From: Anthropogastromicrobium aceti
Lineage (GTDB): Bacteria; Bacillota; Clostridia; Lachnospirales; Lachnospiraceae
Length of the DNA stretch: 64,000 nt
Reading direction: 5' to 3' (one strand)
Assembly (NCBI RefSeq): GCF_025567095.1
Contig: NZ_JAOQJH010000008.1
Shown piece by piece: positions 51,008-59,601 of this stretch. The translations under genes and the position numbers were made by a program. How positions within the stretch are numbered: the stretch's first letter is position 1; each line of letters starts with the position of its first letter. The notes below the pieces were generated by a model. That model was not told where the DNA came from and did no database searches. It was given only the letters and a program-made list of their open reading frames with translations.

Positions 51008-52747
51008 TTAAATGGAGTTATCAGGAATCAAATATTTCTCTAACAATGTAAATGGCATACTGCCCATTTTAAGATAAGCAGCATACATATTTTTGTCAGA
51101 TGAATATCCGTCAGCCATCTGTTCAAAAAGATCTTCAGTTTTATAGTAGCCAACGCTGTATGGCAGATAGACGCCAGGATCGTTAGCGCAGGTATCTATA
51201 AAATTCTGGCAAGTGTTTTTATCTAATTCGCCATAATAGGTTGTTAAAAAATTAGAGGTTTCTTCTATGCCCCAGCCCTCGTAATTGACGCCAATGTCAA
51301 CAACGGAGAGTGCAGCCATTCCAAGGATCATGTTAGTAAAGTAGGCATCAGCAGTTGCTTCGTCAAGTCCAGCCCATTCAAGAGAAAGCTTTTCAACGTA
51401 ATAAGCCCATCCCTCTGAGGTACCAAGAGAACCAATGAGAGTCTCAATATTGTATTCAAAAGAATTTTGCATAAAATACTGGTGCTGATAAAGATGACCA
51501 GGATAGCCCTCATGTGCCATTGTAGTCCAAAGAACCATCGAATCATCGCCAACTTCGCTGGGGTTAATTCGGATAATGTTTCGACTTTCGTTATCAAGCG
51601 GGCTTGACAGATAGTAGGCCAGATTGTTCGGAACCTGAAGTGCTTCTGGAAGGTAGCTTAGTGTATATGTGGTATCACCGATATCCGGCATACATTCGGC
51701 TGCCTTTTGATTTAATGTCTGAAGAATAGCATCAGCGTCTGTTTTTGGTGCTGTCAGGGAATCAAGATCATTTAACAAATTAGGATTGTAAGAGTAAGAC
51801 TGTGACAGGTTCATAAGCCCCTGTGTCAGCTTATCTGTCAGATAATCCTTAAGCTCAAGCGGTGTCATATCAGTTCCTGTATTGTCTCTTACTAAAAGTT
51901 CATAATATTCCTTACCCTGATCATAAAAAGCAAGACCTTTGCTCTCACCGGCAGAGGCTTTTTTATTTTCTAATGTTTCATAGAAAGAAGAAAAAGCAGG
52001 AAGAACTTCATCGGTCAACACTGTCTCTACCTGTTTTGTATAGTTATTAACTACATCATCAGATAATCCGGTTTCACTCACATTTGACTCAAACGCCTCA
52101 AGGTAGGGATGATTTTCTAATGTTGTCATCGCATCCTTATTTTCCAGTGCCTGCTCAAAGGCATAGAGGCTAGGCACATAGCCAATGCTTTCCTGATGTT
52201 CAATTTCCTTCACAACGTCATTTAAAAAACGTGGGATGTCTTTTAATACATCAAGATAGTTTATAATATCCTGTTCAGACAAAAGATAATATTCAGTAAT
52301 AGTTGTGTTTAAAGTGGATAAAATGCCGCTCATAGGTCCTAAGGTACTCGTATAGTCAGGAAGAGTACAATATTCCAGATTAATATCAATATAGTGCTTC
52401 ATTAGCTGGTAGACCTGCTTTTGCTTTGCTGTCAGCGAATTGTATTCTACTGCTGAGAGATTCTCTTTTGCACGATTTAATATTTCAGCAGTCTCAGTGA
52501 AAGTTTCACTAAAGGAGCCAAGTGGTGGATTATCAGATGGTTTATAATCCTCTGGAAAAGAAAAGGAATAGTGCAGATTAATAGGCGAAGAATCCATGAT
52601 ATCCCAAAAGAAAGTGTTGGCAGCATTGTCAAAAGCATCCTCTGTATTAGACGCGGCGTATACTTTAACAGTGGTTGTTAGTGCCAGAGAGGGAATCAAA
52701 GCAGTACTTAAAAGAAATTGTTTTGCATGTAATTTTAAAAAAAACAT
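51008..52747 (-). CDS. Secreted DUF885-family peptidase
   Basis: This 579-residue protein has a signal peptide (residues 1-32, ending VYA before ASN) and a long helical DUF885 domain with the zinc-site motif AHEGYPGHLYQHQYF near residue 410. A downstream Glu-rich helix (GTSEGWAYYVEKL) supplies the third ligand. DUF885 proteins are metallopeptidases of the M3-like superfamily; the substrate is unknown but probably short peptides outside the cell. No lipobox Cys is present. I chose the start at 52745-52747 because AAAGGAG stands before it; an in-frame ATG pair 18 bases upstream lacks a site. Confidence 0.88.
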   Translation of the reverse strand: MFFLKLHAKQFLLSTALIPSLALTTTVKVYAASNTEDAFDNAANTFFWDIMDSSPINLHYSFSFPEDYKPSDNPPLGSFSETFTETAEILNRAKENLSAVEYNSLTAKQKQVYQLMKHYIDINLEYCTLPDYTSTLGPMSGILSTLNTTITEYYLLSEQDIINYLDVLKDIPRFLNDVVKEIEHQESIGYVPSLYAFEQALENKDAMTTLENHPYLEAFESNVSETGLSDDVVNNYTKQVETVLTDEVLPAFSSFYETLENKKASAGESKGLAFYDQGKEYYELLVRDNTGTDMTPLELKDYLTDKLTQGLMNLSQSYSYNPNLLNDLDSLTAPKTDADAILQTLNQKAAECMPDIGDTTYTLSYLPEALQVPNNLAYYLSSPLDNESRNIIRINPSEVGDDSMVLWTTMAHEGYPGHLYQHQYFMQNSFEYNIETLIGSLGTSEGWAYYVEKLSLEWAGLDEATADAYFTNMILGMAALSVVDIGVNYEGWGIEETSNFLTTYYGELDKNTCQNFIDTCANDPGVYLPYSVGYYKTEDLFEQMADGYSSDKNMYAAYLKMGSMPFTLLEKYLIPDNSI

Positions 52748-52929
52748 AAAATCTCCTTTCATCATAAAAATAGTGTTTCAAATATAGAGAAAAATATGCT
52801 ATGATACAGAGAGTGCTTTTAATGGCACAATCAGCATCATAATGATAAAGTTTTGCTGTTAAAAGCTAACTATAATCATACCATGCATGGGCAACCAGAC
52901 GCAAGCAAAAAAGGCAGGAAATGAAATTC

Positions 52930-54600
52930 ATGGAGAAAAAGAATCAGAATACAAATAAAAAAATAATACAGACATCAAACAAACAGGTACATCAAATGCG
53001 AGATACCAGAACAAAAAACGCTTCACAGAAGCGCTCAAAAAAACATCGAAAAAAGCAGGTATTTGGCAGACAATCCATTTTTGCAGGCGGCTTTTGCATT
53101 GTTGCTGCGCTTGCAATAGTGATTGGAATTTTTGTTTCAAATAAAACAAAAACACCGTATGAAAAGCAAGTGATTACGCTGTATGAAAAGGAAAATGAAT
53201 CACTCGCAGAGCAGCAGACAAATCCTGAGGCAGGTATGGACGAGGGAATTTCTTCAGGCTTAAAACAGGTAAGAGATTATGGTGTGAAGCTGCCGGAGAG
53301 CTTTCAGAATCCGCCAATTTTTGAGAGTACATTTACTAGCACAGGAGATACTGTTCTTGATACAGCGAATCGTTATGCTGCAATGTATGATTATGATAAG
53401 GCAATTGAGACGATTCAGGCAGTGAGCGGCTATGAGAGTAATGCAGAGTATACAAAGGCTCTTGAGGAATATGATCTTGAAAAGTCCCGTCTATTCCAGT
53501 GGAATGACAACTACACAATTACACATATTTTCTTCCATACTTTGATTGTAGATCCTGAAAAGACATTTGATGTTTCACTTAGCAGCAAGGCGCAGGTGAT
53601 TGCATATAACGAAGCTATGACTACAATTGATGAGTTTGTAAAAATAATTCAGAAAATGTACGATGACGGATATGTGCTTGTAGGTCTTCATGATGTGGCG
53701 GAAATGGTAACTCAGCCAGATGGAACACAGATCATGCAGATGAAGCCGATCTATCTCCCAGCAGGAAAAACACCATTTGTGCTGTCACAGGATGATGTCT
53801 GTTACTATGAGTATATGACAGGGCAGGGCTTTGCAGATCGCTTTGTGCTTGATGAAAATGGAAAAATTACAAATGAATATACGCTTGATGACGGCACTGT
53901 AATACGAGGCTCATTTGATGTGCTTACTATTTTAGAGGATTTTATCGAGGCACATCCAGATTTTTCGTACCGCGGTGCGCGTGGAACAATTGCAGTCACT
54001 GGTTATAATGGTATATTTGGTTATCGTACATCGGATTACTGGTATAACTGGAATTGCGACTATTTTGACCAGCAGAATGCAGATGAACGGCAGCGTATGT
54101 ACTATAACAATGAAAACATTGAGGCAGACAAGGCAGCAGCCAAGGAGATTGCTGCTGCGATGAAGGAGCTTGGATGGACAATTGCCAGTCATAGCTGGGG
54201 TCATATTTATATTGGAAGCAGCAGTTATGGTCGTGTCTGTTGGGACACTGACATGTGGGAGAGAGAGGTAGCACCGCTTGTTGGAGGAACAGATATTATC
54301 ATTTTTGCATTTGGTGAAGATCTAGACGGCTGGCAGGGCTATGCAGCTGACAATGAGAAGTTCTTGTATTTAAAACAAAAAGGTTTTGACTACTATTGTA
54401 ATGTAGATGCATCAAGTGAACATTGGATTCAGATTGGCGCGAATAAAGATTATTTCCGTCAGGCAAGACGAAATCTGGATGGAACTCGTATGTGGGAGGC
54501 AGTTATGAGCTATACTGACAGCAGCTATCATAACCGTTTATCAGATTTGTTTGATGCAAGAGACATCTTTGATCCAGCAAGACCAACACCTGTAGAGTAA
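52930..54600 (+). CDS. Membrane-anchored polysaccharide deacetylase-family protein
   Basis: This 556-residue protein has a very basic cytoplasmic N-terminus of about 45 residues and one TM near 47-67. A coiled or helical region leads to a C-terminal NodB-like domain. The metal-site Asp pair is probably LSQDDVCYYEY near residue 280, and ASHSWGHIY near 420 provides the His-x-x-x-His motif. Family members deacetylate peptidoglycan or other wall glycans, which can confer lysozyme resistance. The order of motifs is stretched compared with small PdaA-type enzymes, so the substrate is uncertain. The ATG at 52930 is preferred over 52921, where the ribosome site would be too close. Confidence 0.82.
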   Translation: MEKKNQNTNKKIIQTSNKQVHQMRDTRTKNASQKRSKKHRKKQVFGRQSIFAGGFCIVAALAIVIGIFVSNKTKTPYEKQVITLYEKENESLAEQQTNPEAGMDEGISSGLKQVRDYGVKLPESFQNPPIFESTFTSTGDTVLDTANRYAAMYDYDKAIETIQAVSGYESNAEYTKALEEYDLEKSRLFQWNDNYTITHIFFHTLIVDPEKTFDVSLSSKAQVIAYNEAMTTIDEFVKIIQKMYDDGYVLVGLHDVAEMVTQPDGTQIMQMKPIYLPAGKTPFVLSQDDVCYYEYMTGQGFADRFVLDENGKITNEYTLDDGTVIRGSFDVLTILEDFIEAHPDFSYRGARGTIAVTGYNGIFGYRTSDYWYNWNCDYFDQQNADERQRMYYNNENIEADKAAAKEIAAAMKELGWTIASHSWGHIYIGSSSYGRVCWDTDMWEREVAPLVGGTDIIIFAFGEDLDGWQGYAADNEKFLYLKQKGFDYYCNVDASSEHWIQIGANKDYFRQARRNLDGTRMWEAVMSYTDSSYHNRLSDLFDARDIFDPARPTPVE

Positions 54601-54958
54601 TGAATATTGTGTGTAAATATACATATTTGCAAAATAAAGACAGTAAGAAAAAGGGGAGCAGAGCTCTCCTTTTTCTTTTGTCTGAATGTGTTTGCTCGAA
54701 AGAAAAACAGGAATTTCAAAGGTTTTTCAGAATAAATTTAAAAAATATGTATGAAAAGCATCATATTCTTTTGAATATCTGCGAATTTTTTTACATAATT
54801 CATATTGAAAAAAATTAAAATGTGTAATACAATAATACTCACGAGCGCTGCATAGGCAAAGCAAAATGCATGCAGTGAACGGAATACGCATACGAGTTTG
54901 CATGAAAACTGTATAACTGTGAAGAGCAAAACTGTATAGACTGAGGAGGCTGCATATT
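54601..54958. other. Gene-free 358-bp region before the aminotransferase
   Basis: A terminator lies at 54648-54679. The rest is AT-rich, with a short palindrome-containing stretch near 54841-54905 (ATGCATGCA, repeated TTGCATG and CATACGAG motifs) that loosely resembles the GC-rich element at 47261-47430. The 72-codon frame that crosses the terminator is not credible as a gene. No clear promoter consensus was found. Confidence 0.6.
54648..54679 (+). terminator. Terminator after the polysaccharide deacetylase
   Basis: AAAAAGGGGAGC (54648-54659) pairs with GCTCTCCTTTTT (54663-54674), including one G-U pair, with further T residues after it. Confidence 0.88.
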
Positions 54959-56248
54959 ATGAAAGCATATAAGGATATGACCAGAGAAGAGCTTTTTGCT
55001 GAGAAGGAAAAGCTTGAAGCGATGTATCAGGATTACAAGGGACAGAATTTAGCACTTAACATGTCCAGAGGTAAGCCGTCAGCATCACAGCTTGATCTGT
55101 CCAAGGGAATGATGGACGTGCTTAGGTCTGATTCGAATCTGACATGTGAGGATGGTACCGATTGCCGTAACTACGGTGTCCTCGATGGAATCCCAGAGGC
55201 AAAGCGTCTGTTAGCTGGCATGATAGGTGCAAAGCCAGAGCAGGTAATTGTATATGGCAACTCCAGTCTGAATGTTATGTATGATTCTGTTGCTAGATGT
55301 ATGTATGAGGGTGTCTTAGGAGGAAAGCCGTGGGCACTTCAGGGTAAGGTTAAGTTCTTATGTCCAGTTCCAGGCTATGATCGTCATTTTGGCATTACTG
55401 AGCATTTTGGCGTAGAGATGATCAATGTGCCGATGACACCAGACGGACCAGATATGGATATGGTTGAAAAGCTTGTTTCTGAGGATCCACTGGTAAAGGG
55501 TATCTGGTGTGTTCCGAAGTATACAAACCCACAGGGCTATGTATACTCAGATGAGACAGTACGCCGCTTCGCAAACTTAAAGCCGGCAGCAGAAGATTTC
55601 CGTATTTTCTGGGATAATGCATATTGTATCCATCACCTGTATAACGGTGAGCCTGCACAGATCTTAAACATTCTTGAAGAGTGTGAGAAGGCAGGAAACC
55701 CGGATATGGTATATGAGTTCGTATCCACCTCTAAGGTTGTATTCCCAGGTTCTGGTATGGCAGCACTCGCAGCCTCCACTGCAAATGTAGCTTCCATTAA
55801 AAAGCAGATGGCAGTTCAGACCATCGGCCATGACAAGGTAAATCAGCTGCGCCATGTTCGTTTCTTCGGCGATAACAAGGGAATGGAAGCACATATGAAG
55901 AAACATGCAGATCTGATTCGTCCAAAGTTTGAAGCACTGATTTCCATCATGGAAGAAGATCTTGGTGGACTGGATATCGCAGAGTGGACCAACCCTAAGG
56001 GCGGCTACTTTATTGGATTTGATTCAATGCCAGGCTGCGCAAAGGAAATCGTAGCAAAGATGAAAGAGGCAGGCGTTATCCTGACAGGAGCAGGAGCAAC
56101 CTTCCCATATCATATTGATCCGCAGGATAGAAACATTCGTCTGGCACCGACCTTCCCGACAATTGATGAGTTAAAGCTTGCATCAAGAGTATTTACAGTA
56201 TGCGTAAGACTTGTATCAGCAGAGAAGCTGCTGGCAGAAAAAGCGTGA
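54959..56248 (+). CDS. Aspartate aminotransferase, class Ic
   Basis: This 429-residue PLP enzyme matches the class Ic aspartate aminotransferases (Asp_aminotransf family, as in Corynebacterium). It has NMSRGKPSASQLDL near residue 34, NYGVLDGIPEAKRL, GNSSLNVMYD, IWCVPKYTNPQGYVYS and the PLP lysine in VSTSKVVFPGSGMA near 253. It interconverts aspartate and 2-oxoglutarate with oxaloacetate and glutamate, so it could feed oxaloacetate to the malate dehydrogenase, fumarase and fumarate reductase encoded 5-16 kb upstream. GAGGAGG precedes the ATG. Confidence 0.92.
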   Translation: MKAYKDMTREELFAEKEKLEAMYQDYKGQNLALNMSRGKPSASQLDLSKGMMDVLRSDSNLTCEDGTDCRNYGVLDGIPEAKRLLAGMIGAKPEQVIVYGNSSLNVMYDSVARCMYEGVLGGKPWALQGKVKFLCPVPGYDRHFGITEHFGVEMINVPMTPDGPDMDMVEKLVSEDPLVKGIWCVPKYTNPQGYVYSDETVRRFANLKPAAEDFRIFWDNAYCIHHLYNGEPAQILNILEECEKAGNPDMVYEFVSTSKVVFPGSGMAALAASTANVASIKKQMAVQTIGHDKVNQLRHVRFFGDNKGMEAHMKKHADLIRPKFEALISIMEEDLGGLDIAEWTNPKGGYFIGFDSMPGCAKEIVAKMKEAGVILTGAGATFPYHIDPQDRNIRLAPTFPTIDELKLASRVFTVCVRLVSAEKLLAEKA

Positions 56249-56355
56249 GGTGCAACCCGGAAGTTTCACGAAAAGCCCCTCGGCGCAATGGTTTCGTCAG
56301 CCTCTCTTCAGGGCTTGTTAGGTAACGGTGGTGGCACGGAGTATAATTTAAGAAT

Positions 56356-56386
56356 AAAAAGCAGCCTGAATTTGGGCTGCTTTTTT
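56356..56386 (+). terminator. Terminator after the aspartate aminotransferase gene
   Basis: AAAAAGCAGCC (56356-56366) pairs with GGCTGCTTTTT (56375-56385) and is followed by T residues. Confidence 0.9.
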
Positions 56387-56419
56387 GCTATGCAACCTGA
56401 AAAAGTATTGATTATATAG

Positions 56420-56448
56420 AAGTTTTTAAGGTTAAACCCTAAAAACTT
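56420..56448. promoter_or_regulatory. 29-bp near-perfect palindrome upstream of the DUF4143 ATPase
   Basis: AAGTTTTTA (56420-56428) and TAAAAACTT (56440-56448) form the outer arms, with GGTT (56430-56433) and AACC (56435-56438) inside around a central A. Only one position pair fails to match. It lies just before the promoter -10 TATAAT at 56473-56478 and could be an operator. Confidence 0.75.
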
Positions 56449-56499
56449 ATTTTATTTATCATGTTTTTATGGTATAATTACAAAAGAGGAGGTGATTGT

Positions 56500-57699
56500 A
56501 TGATTTTGAGACCAGATTATATTGAAGCTGTCAAACCATTTATGGATGCACCGCTTGTTAAAATTCTTACAGGTGTTCGCCGCTGCGGAAAATCTACTAT
56601 TTTTGAAATGATTCGTCAGGAATTACTTGAAAGAGGTATACCAGAAGATCATATTGTTATGAAAAAATATACAGAGATGGATATACCAGATACGATTACG
56701 GCAAAGCAAATGTATGATGAACTTGTTTCAAGAGTAGAAGATGATAAGCGTTATTATTTTTTGCTAGATGAAATTCAGGAAATTAAGGGATGGGAAAAGG
56801 CTGTTAATAGCTTGCTTGAGGGAATGAACGCTGACATTTATGTGACAGGATCAAATTCAAAGCTTATGTCGAGTGAGATTTCCACATATTTGACAGGGCG
56901 TTATATTTCGATTCCAGTGTTTACGCTCTCTTTCAGAGAATATCTGGAATTTAAAAAGGAGAGTACACAGTCATATGATAAGCTTTTGGAAGAATATATT
57001 AAATTTGGTGGATTTCCAATCATTGCGCTTGGCGAATACGAACAGCAGTCAGCATATCAGATTGTAGATGGAATTTATCATACGGTGGTATCGCGTGATA
57101 TTGTAAAAAGACATAGGATTAACAAGCAGGATCTGTTTGATCGTGTTGTAAAATATGTCATTGAAAATATGGGAAAGACATTTTCGGCAAGTTCGATTTC
57201 TAATTTTTTGAAAAGTGAAAACAGAAAGGTGTCCATAGAAAGTATTTATAATTATTTACGATGGCTAGAGCAGGCATTTATTATATTTCCATGTGAACGA
57301 TATGATATGCAGGGGAAGAGTGTTTTAAAGACGCAGGAAAAATATTATTTGGCAGATGTGTCATTTCGATATGCACTATTTGGCTATAATAGAAAGATGC
57401 TAGATGGTGTAATGGAAAACATTGTTTACCTTGAATTGCGTCGCAGAGGCTATGATGTGTATGTTGGAAAGAATAATACAAAGGAGATTGATTTTATAGC
57501 AATTCATAAGGATGAGAAAATCTATGTACAGGTATGCGTACAAATTCCTGAAAATTCGAATCGTGAAGTAGGGAATCTCATGGAAATACGAGATCATTAT
57601 CCGAAATATGTTGTAACATTGAATGAGATGGATGTTGGAATTGAAAATGGAATTCGAATTGTACATCTTCGAGATTTTTTGCTTGCAAAGCAGTGGTAA
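56500..57699 (+). CDS. AAA_14/DUF4143 ATP-binding protein
   Basis: This 399-residue protein has an N-terminal AAA domain (Walker A LTGVRRCGKST near residue 24, Walker B YYFLLDEIQEI near 92, sensor TGSNSKL near 120) and a C-terminal DUF4143 domain with a nuclease-like core (EIDFIA near 340). These proteins are widespread in gut anaerobes, often as isolated genes, and their function is unknown; links to mobile DNA, defence or toxin-like systems have been suggested. It is flanked by terminators on both sides and is AT-richer than its neighbours, consistent with transfer. GAGGAGGTGA precedes the ATG at 56500. The promoter -10 TATAAT is at 56473-56478. Confidence 0.92.
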   Translation: MILRPDYIEAVKPFMDAPLVKILTGVRRCGKSTIFEMIRQELLERGIPEDHIVMKKYTEMDIPDTITAKQMYDELVSRVEDDKRYYFLLDEIQEIKGWEKAVNSLLEGMNADIYVTGSNSKLMSSEISTYLTGRYISIPVFTLSFREYLEFKKESTQSYDKLLEEYIKFGGFPIIALGEYEQQSAYQIVDGIYHTVVSRDIVKRHRINKQDLFDRVVKYVIENMGKTFSASSISNFLKSENRKVSIESIYNYLRWLEQAFIIFPCERYDMQGKSVLKTQEKYYLADVSFRYALFGYNRKMLDGVMENIVYLELRRRGYDVYVGKNNTKEIDFIAIHKDEKIYVQVCVQIPENSNREVGNLMEIRDHYPKYVVTLNEMDVGIENGIRIVHLRDFLLAKQW

Positions 57700-57709
57700 T
57701 AAAGAAATA

Positions 57710-57744
57710 AAAAATAGGCAGGTCTGATGGCTTGCCTATTTTTT
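57710..57744. terminator. Bidirectional terminator
   Basis: AAAAATAGGCA (57710-57720) pairs with TGCCTATTTTT (57733-57743), between the convergent DUF4143 and deacetylase genes. Confidence 0.88.
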
Positions 57745-57769
57745 ACTAAATGTTATCGACTTTCTAATA

Positions 57770-58603
57770 TCACTTTGCCCATTCTCCAATTGGCAGCTCG
57801 GTCATGGTGCCGCCCTTTAATTCAATGAAGTTGGTGTCGTTTACACAGATCCATACAGATGCTGCACTTGGGTTGTATACATGTGAGCAGTCTGCGGTGT
57901 ACTGGAGTCTCTTGGCTGCGTCAAGGTAATCAACGATTTCGATGTTGGTTGCGTACCAGATATCGTCGCGTCCACCGACTAACTTGCAGAAGTCTTCCAT
58001 GAGTTCCCAGTTATTCTGATTAGTGAACTCATAGCTGTGGCCCCATACATACATCATGTACAGATACTGTTTCTTGAACAGATCAACAAACTGCTGGCCA
58101 AGCTCAAGCAGATTTTTATTGTGGTGGCAGGTTGGATTCCACTCAAGGAAGTTTTCTGGCATTGCAAATGACATTGTGCTTGTTACAGTACGTGCATAGC
58201 GAATGCCAAGAGACGGAAGTGCATTTATGATTTCCTTTGAGTAAGAGCCATTCGGGTAGGAGAGTCCGCGTACCGGATATCCCATGATTGCCTCAAGATT
58301 TTTACGGTCATCAAGTACCTGAGATACTACCTGCTCCATAGGGCAGCGTGCAATTGTCGGGTGAGTTAATGTATGGCAGGAAACTTCATGTCCTTTGTAG
58401 AGTTCCTGGTATTCAGAAGTCGGAATACGTGTGTCCATCTCCAGACCGGAATTTAAGTGGAATGTACCCTTGATGCCATATTTATTAAAGATGGAAATAA
58501 GGCGGCGATCTTCTAATTTACCATCGTCGTAGCTCATTGTTAAAACCTTGTGTTTTCCGCCTGGAAAACAGGTATAAATTGTAGGGAGTTTTCTTTCGCT
58601 CAT
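57770..58603 (-). CDS. Polysaccharide deacetylase-family protein, cytosolic
   Basis: This 277-residue NodB-type protein has the metal-binding Asp pair in LTMSYDDGKLEDRR near residue 22 and the His motif in SCHTLTHPT near 83. RGLSYPNGSYS near 125 is the third conserved segment. No signal peptide is seen, so it probably acts inside the cell on a soluble N-acetylated or formylated sugar, unlike the membrane-anchored deacetylase at 52930. GGAGGATTATT stands before the ATG at 58601-58603; the longer open frame upstream has no ribosome site. The specific substrate is unknown. Confidence 0.88.
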   Translation of the reverse strand: MSERKLPTIYTCFPGGKHKVLTMSYDDGKLEDRRLISIFNKYGIKGTFHLNSGLEMDTRIPTSEYQELYKGHEVSCHTLTHPTIARCPMEQVVSQVLDDRKNLEAIMGYPVRGLSYPNGSYSKEIINALPSLGIRYARTVTSTMSFAMPENFLEWNPTCHHNKNLLELGQQFVDLFKKQYLYMMYVWGHSYEFTNQNNWELMEDFCKLVGGRDDIWYATNIEIVDYLDAAKRLQYTADCSHVYNPSAASVWICVNDTNFIELKGGTMTELPIGEWAK

Positions 58604-58779
58604 AATAATCCTCCATATTTTGCATAGTAATGCAGTGTATTGTTCGAGTCGGAAAAGATGACAATGCACGAATCCGTGAACTAAACTTAAGTATAGCAGA
58701 TCATTAGTAAAAGTGCAAGAAAGCATCTAAAAAAAAAGAAGAGTGTCAAGAAAATTGATGTAGAGGTTGTACAAACAAG

Positions 58780-58808
58780 TTGACTTTTATAGGGCCATGC
58801 ATTATGAT
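58780..58808 (+). promoter_or_regulatory. Promoter of the transaldolase-like aldolase gene
   Basis: A -35 TTGACT (58780-58785) and a -10 TATGAT (58803-58808) are spaced by 17 bp. A TTGTACAA palindrome lies just upstream, near 58767-58774. Confidence 0.75.
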
Positions 58809-58869
58809 TATTACAAATACATGGATAAGAACTTTGGTCCATGACAATAATTTGGAGGTGTATGTTATT

Positions 58870-59526
58870 ATGAAATTTTTTATTGATACTGCCAATGTTG
58901 ACTACATCAAAGAGGCCAATGATATGGGAATTATCTGTGGTGTCACCACAAATCCGTCCCTGATTGCAAAGGAAGGACGTGTTTTTGAGGAAGTAATCGC
59001 AGAGATCGCATCAATCGTAGATGGCCCGATCAGCGGAGAGGTTAAGGCAACTACAACAGATGCTGAGACTATGGTTAAGGAAGGTATTGCAATCAGCAAA
59101 ATTCATCCGAACATGGTTGTAAAGATTCCTATGACAGCAGAAGGTTTAAAGGCAACAAAGGCACTTTCCGCAATGGGAATCAAGACAAACGTGACGCTTG
59201 TATTCTCAGCAGCACAGGCACTTCTTGCAGCAAGAGCAGGTGCAACATATGTTTCTCCATTCCTTGGAAGACTTGATGATATTTCTACACCAGGTATGGA
59301 TCTGATCCGCACTATCGCTGATATCTTTGCTATGTATGATGACATTGATACGCAGATCATTGCAGCCAGCGTAAGAAATCCGATTCATGTAATCGACTGT
59401 GCGCTTGCAGGTGCTGATATCGCAACAGTTCCATACAATGTACTGATGCAGATGGTAAAGCATCCATTAACAGATCAGGGTATTGAGAAGTTTAAGAAAG
59501 ATTACATCGCTGTATTTGGCGAGTAA
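58870..59526 (+). CDS. Transaldolase-family fructose-6-phosphate aldolase-like protein
   Basis: This 218-residue TIM-barrel enzyme belongs to the short transaldolase/FSA (MipB/TalC) family: FFIDTANVDYIKEAND at the N-terminus, GVTTNPSL, and the Schiff-base lysine in VVKIPMTAEGLKA near residue 85. Members either act as transaldolases in the pentose phosphate pathway or cleave fructose 6-phosphate into dihydroxyacetone and glyceraldehyde 3-phosphate; the sequence alone does not decide. GGAGGTG at 58854-58860 sets the ATG. An isomerase-like gene follows 75 bp downstream. Confidence 0.9.
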   Translation: MKFFIDTANVDYIKEANDMGIICGVTTNPSLIAKEGRVFEEVIAEIASIVDGPISGEVKATTTDAETMVKEGIAISKIHPNMVVKIPMTAEGLKATKALSAMGIKTNVTLVFSAAQALLAARAGATYVSPFLGRLDDISTPGMDLIRTIADIFAMYDDIDTQIIAASVRNPIHVIDCALAGADIATVPYNVLMQMVKHPLTDQGIEKFKKDYIAVFGE

Positions 59527-59601
59527 TTAAGTGAGTAATTCAGGTGCGTATAAAATGCGTGCTGAAAAATAGATACATATAATGTAGGAGGCATATTTAT
59601 C

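Noticed and set aside
54600..54818. 72-codon frame after the polysaccharide deacetylase
   Set aside because: It spans a strong terminator, lacks a ribosome site and resembles no protein I know.
54648..54905. Second full copy of the GC-rich palindrome at 47261-47430
   Set aside because: Only short shared motifs were seen; the overall sequence cannot be aligned by eye.
56249..56345. T-box-like stretch (GGTGGTGGCACGG) followed by a terminator
   Set aside because: The match to the T-box motif is poor, no specifier stem is visible, and no amino-acid gene follows the terminator.
58767..58774. TTGTACAA upstream of the aldolase gene as a second Rex site
   Set aside because: The palindrome has no 4-6 bp centre and lacks the TTGTTA/TAACAA arms.
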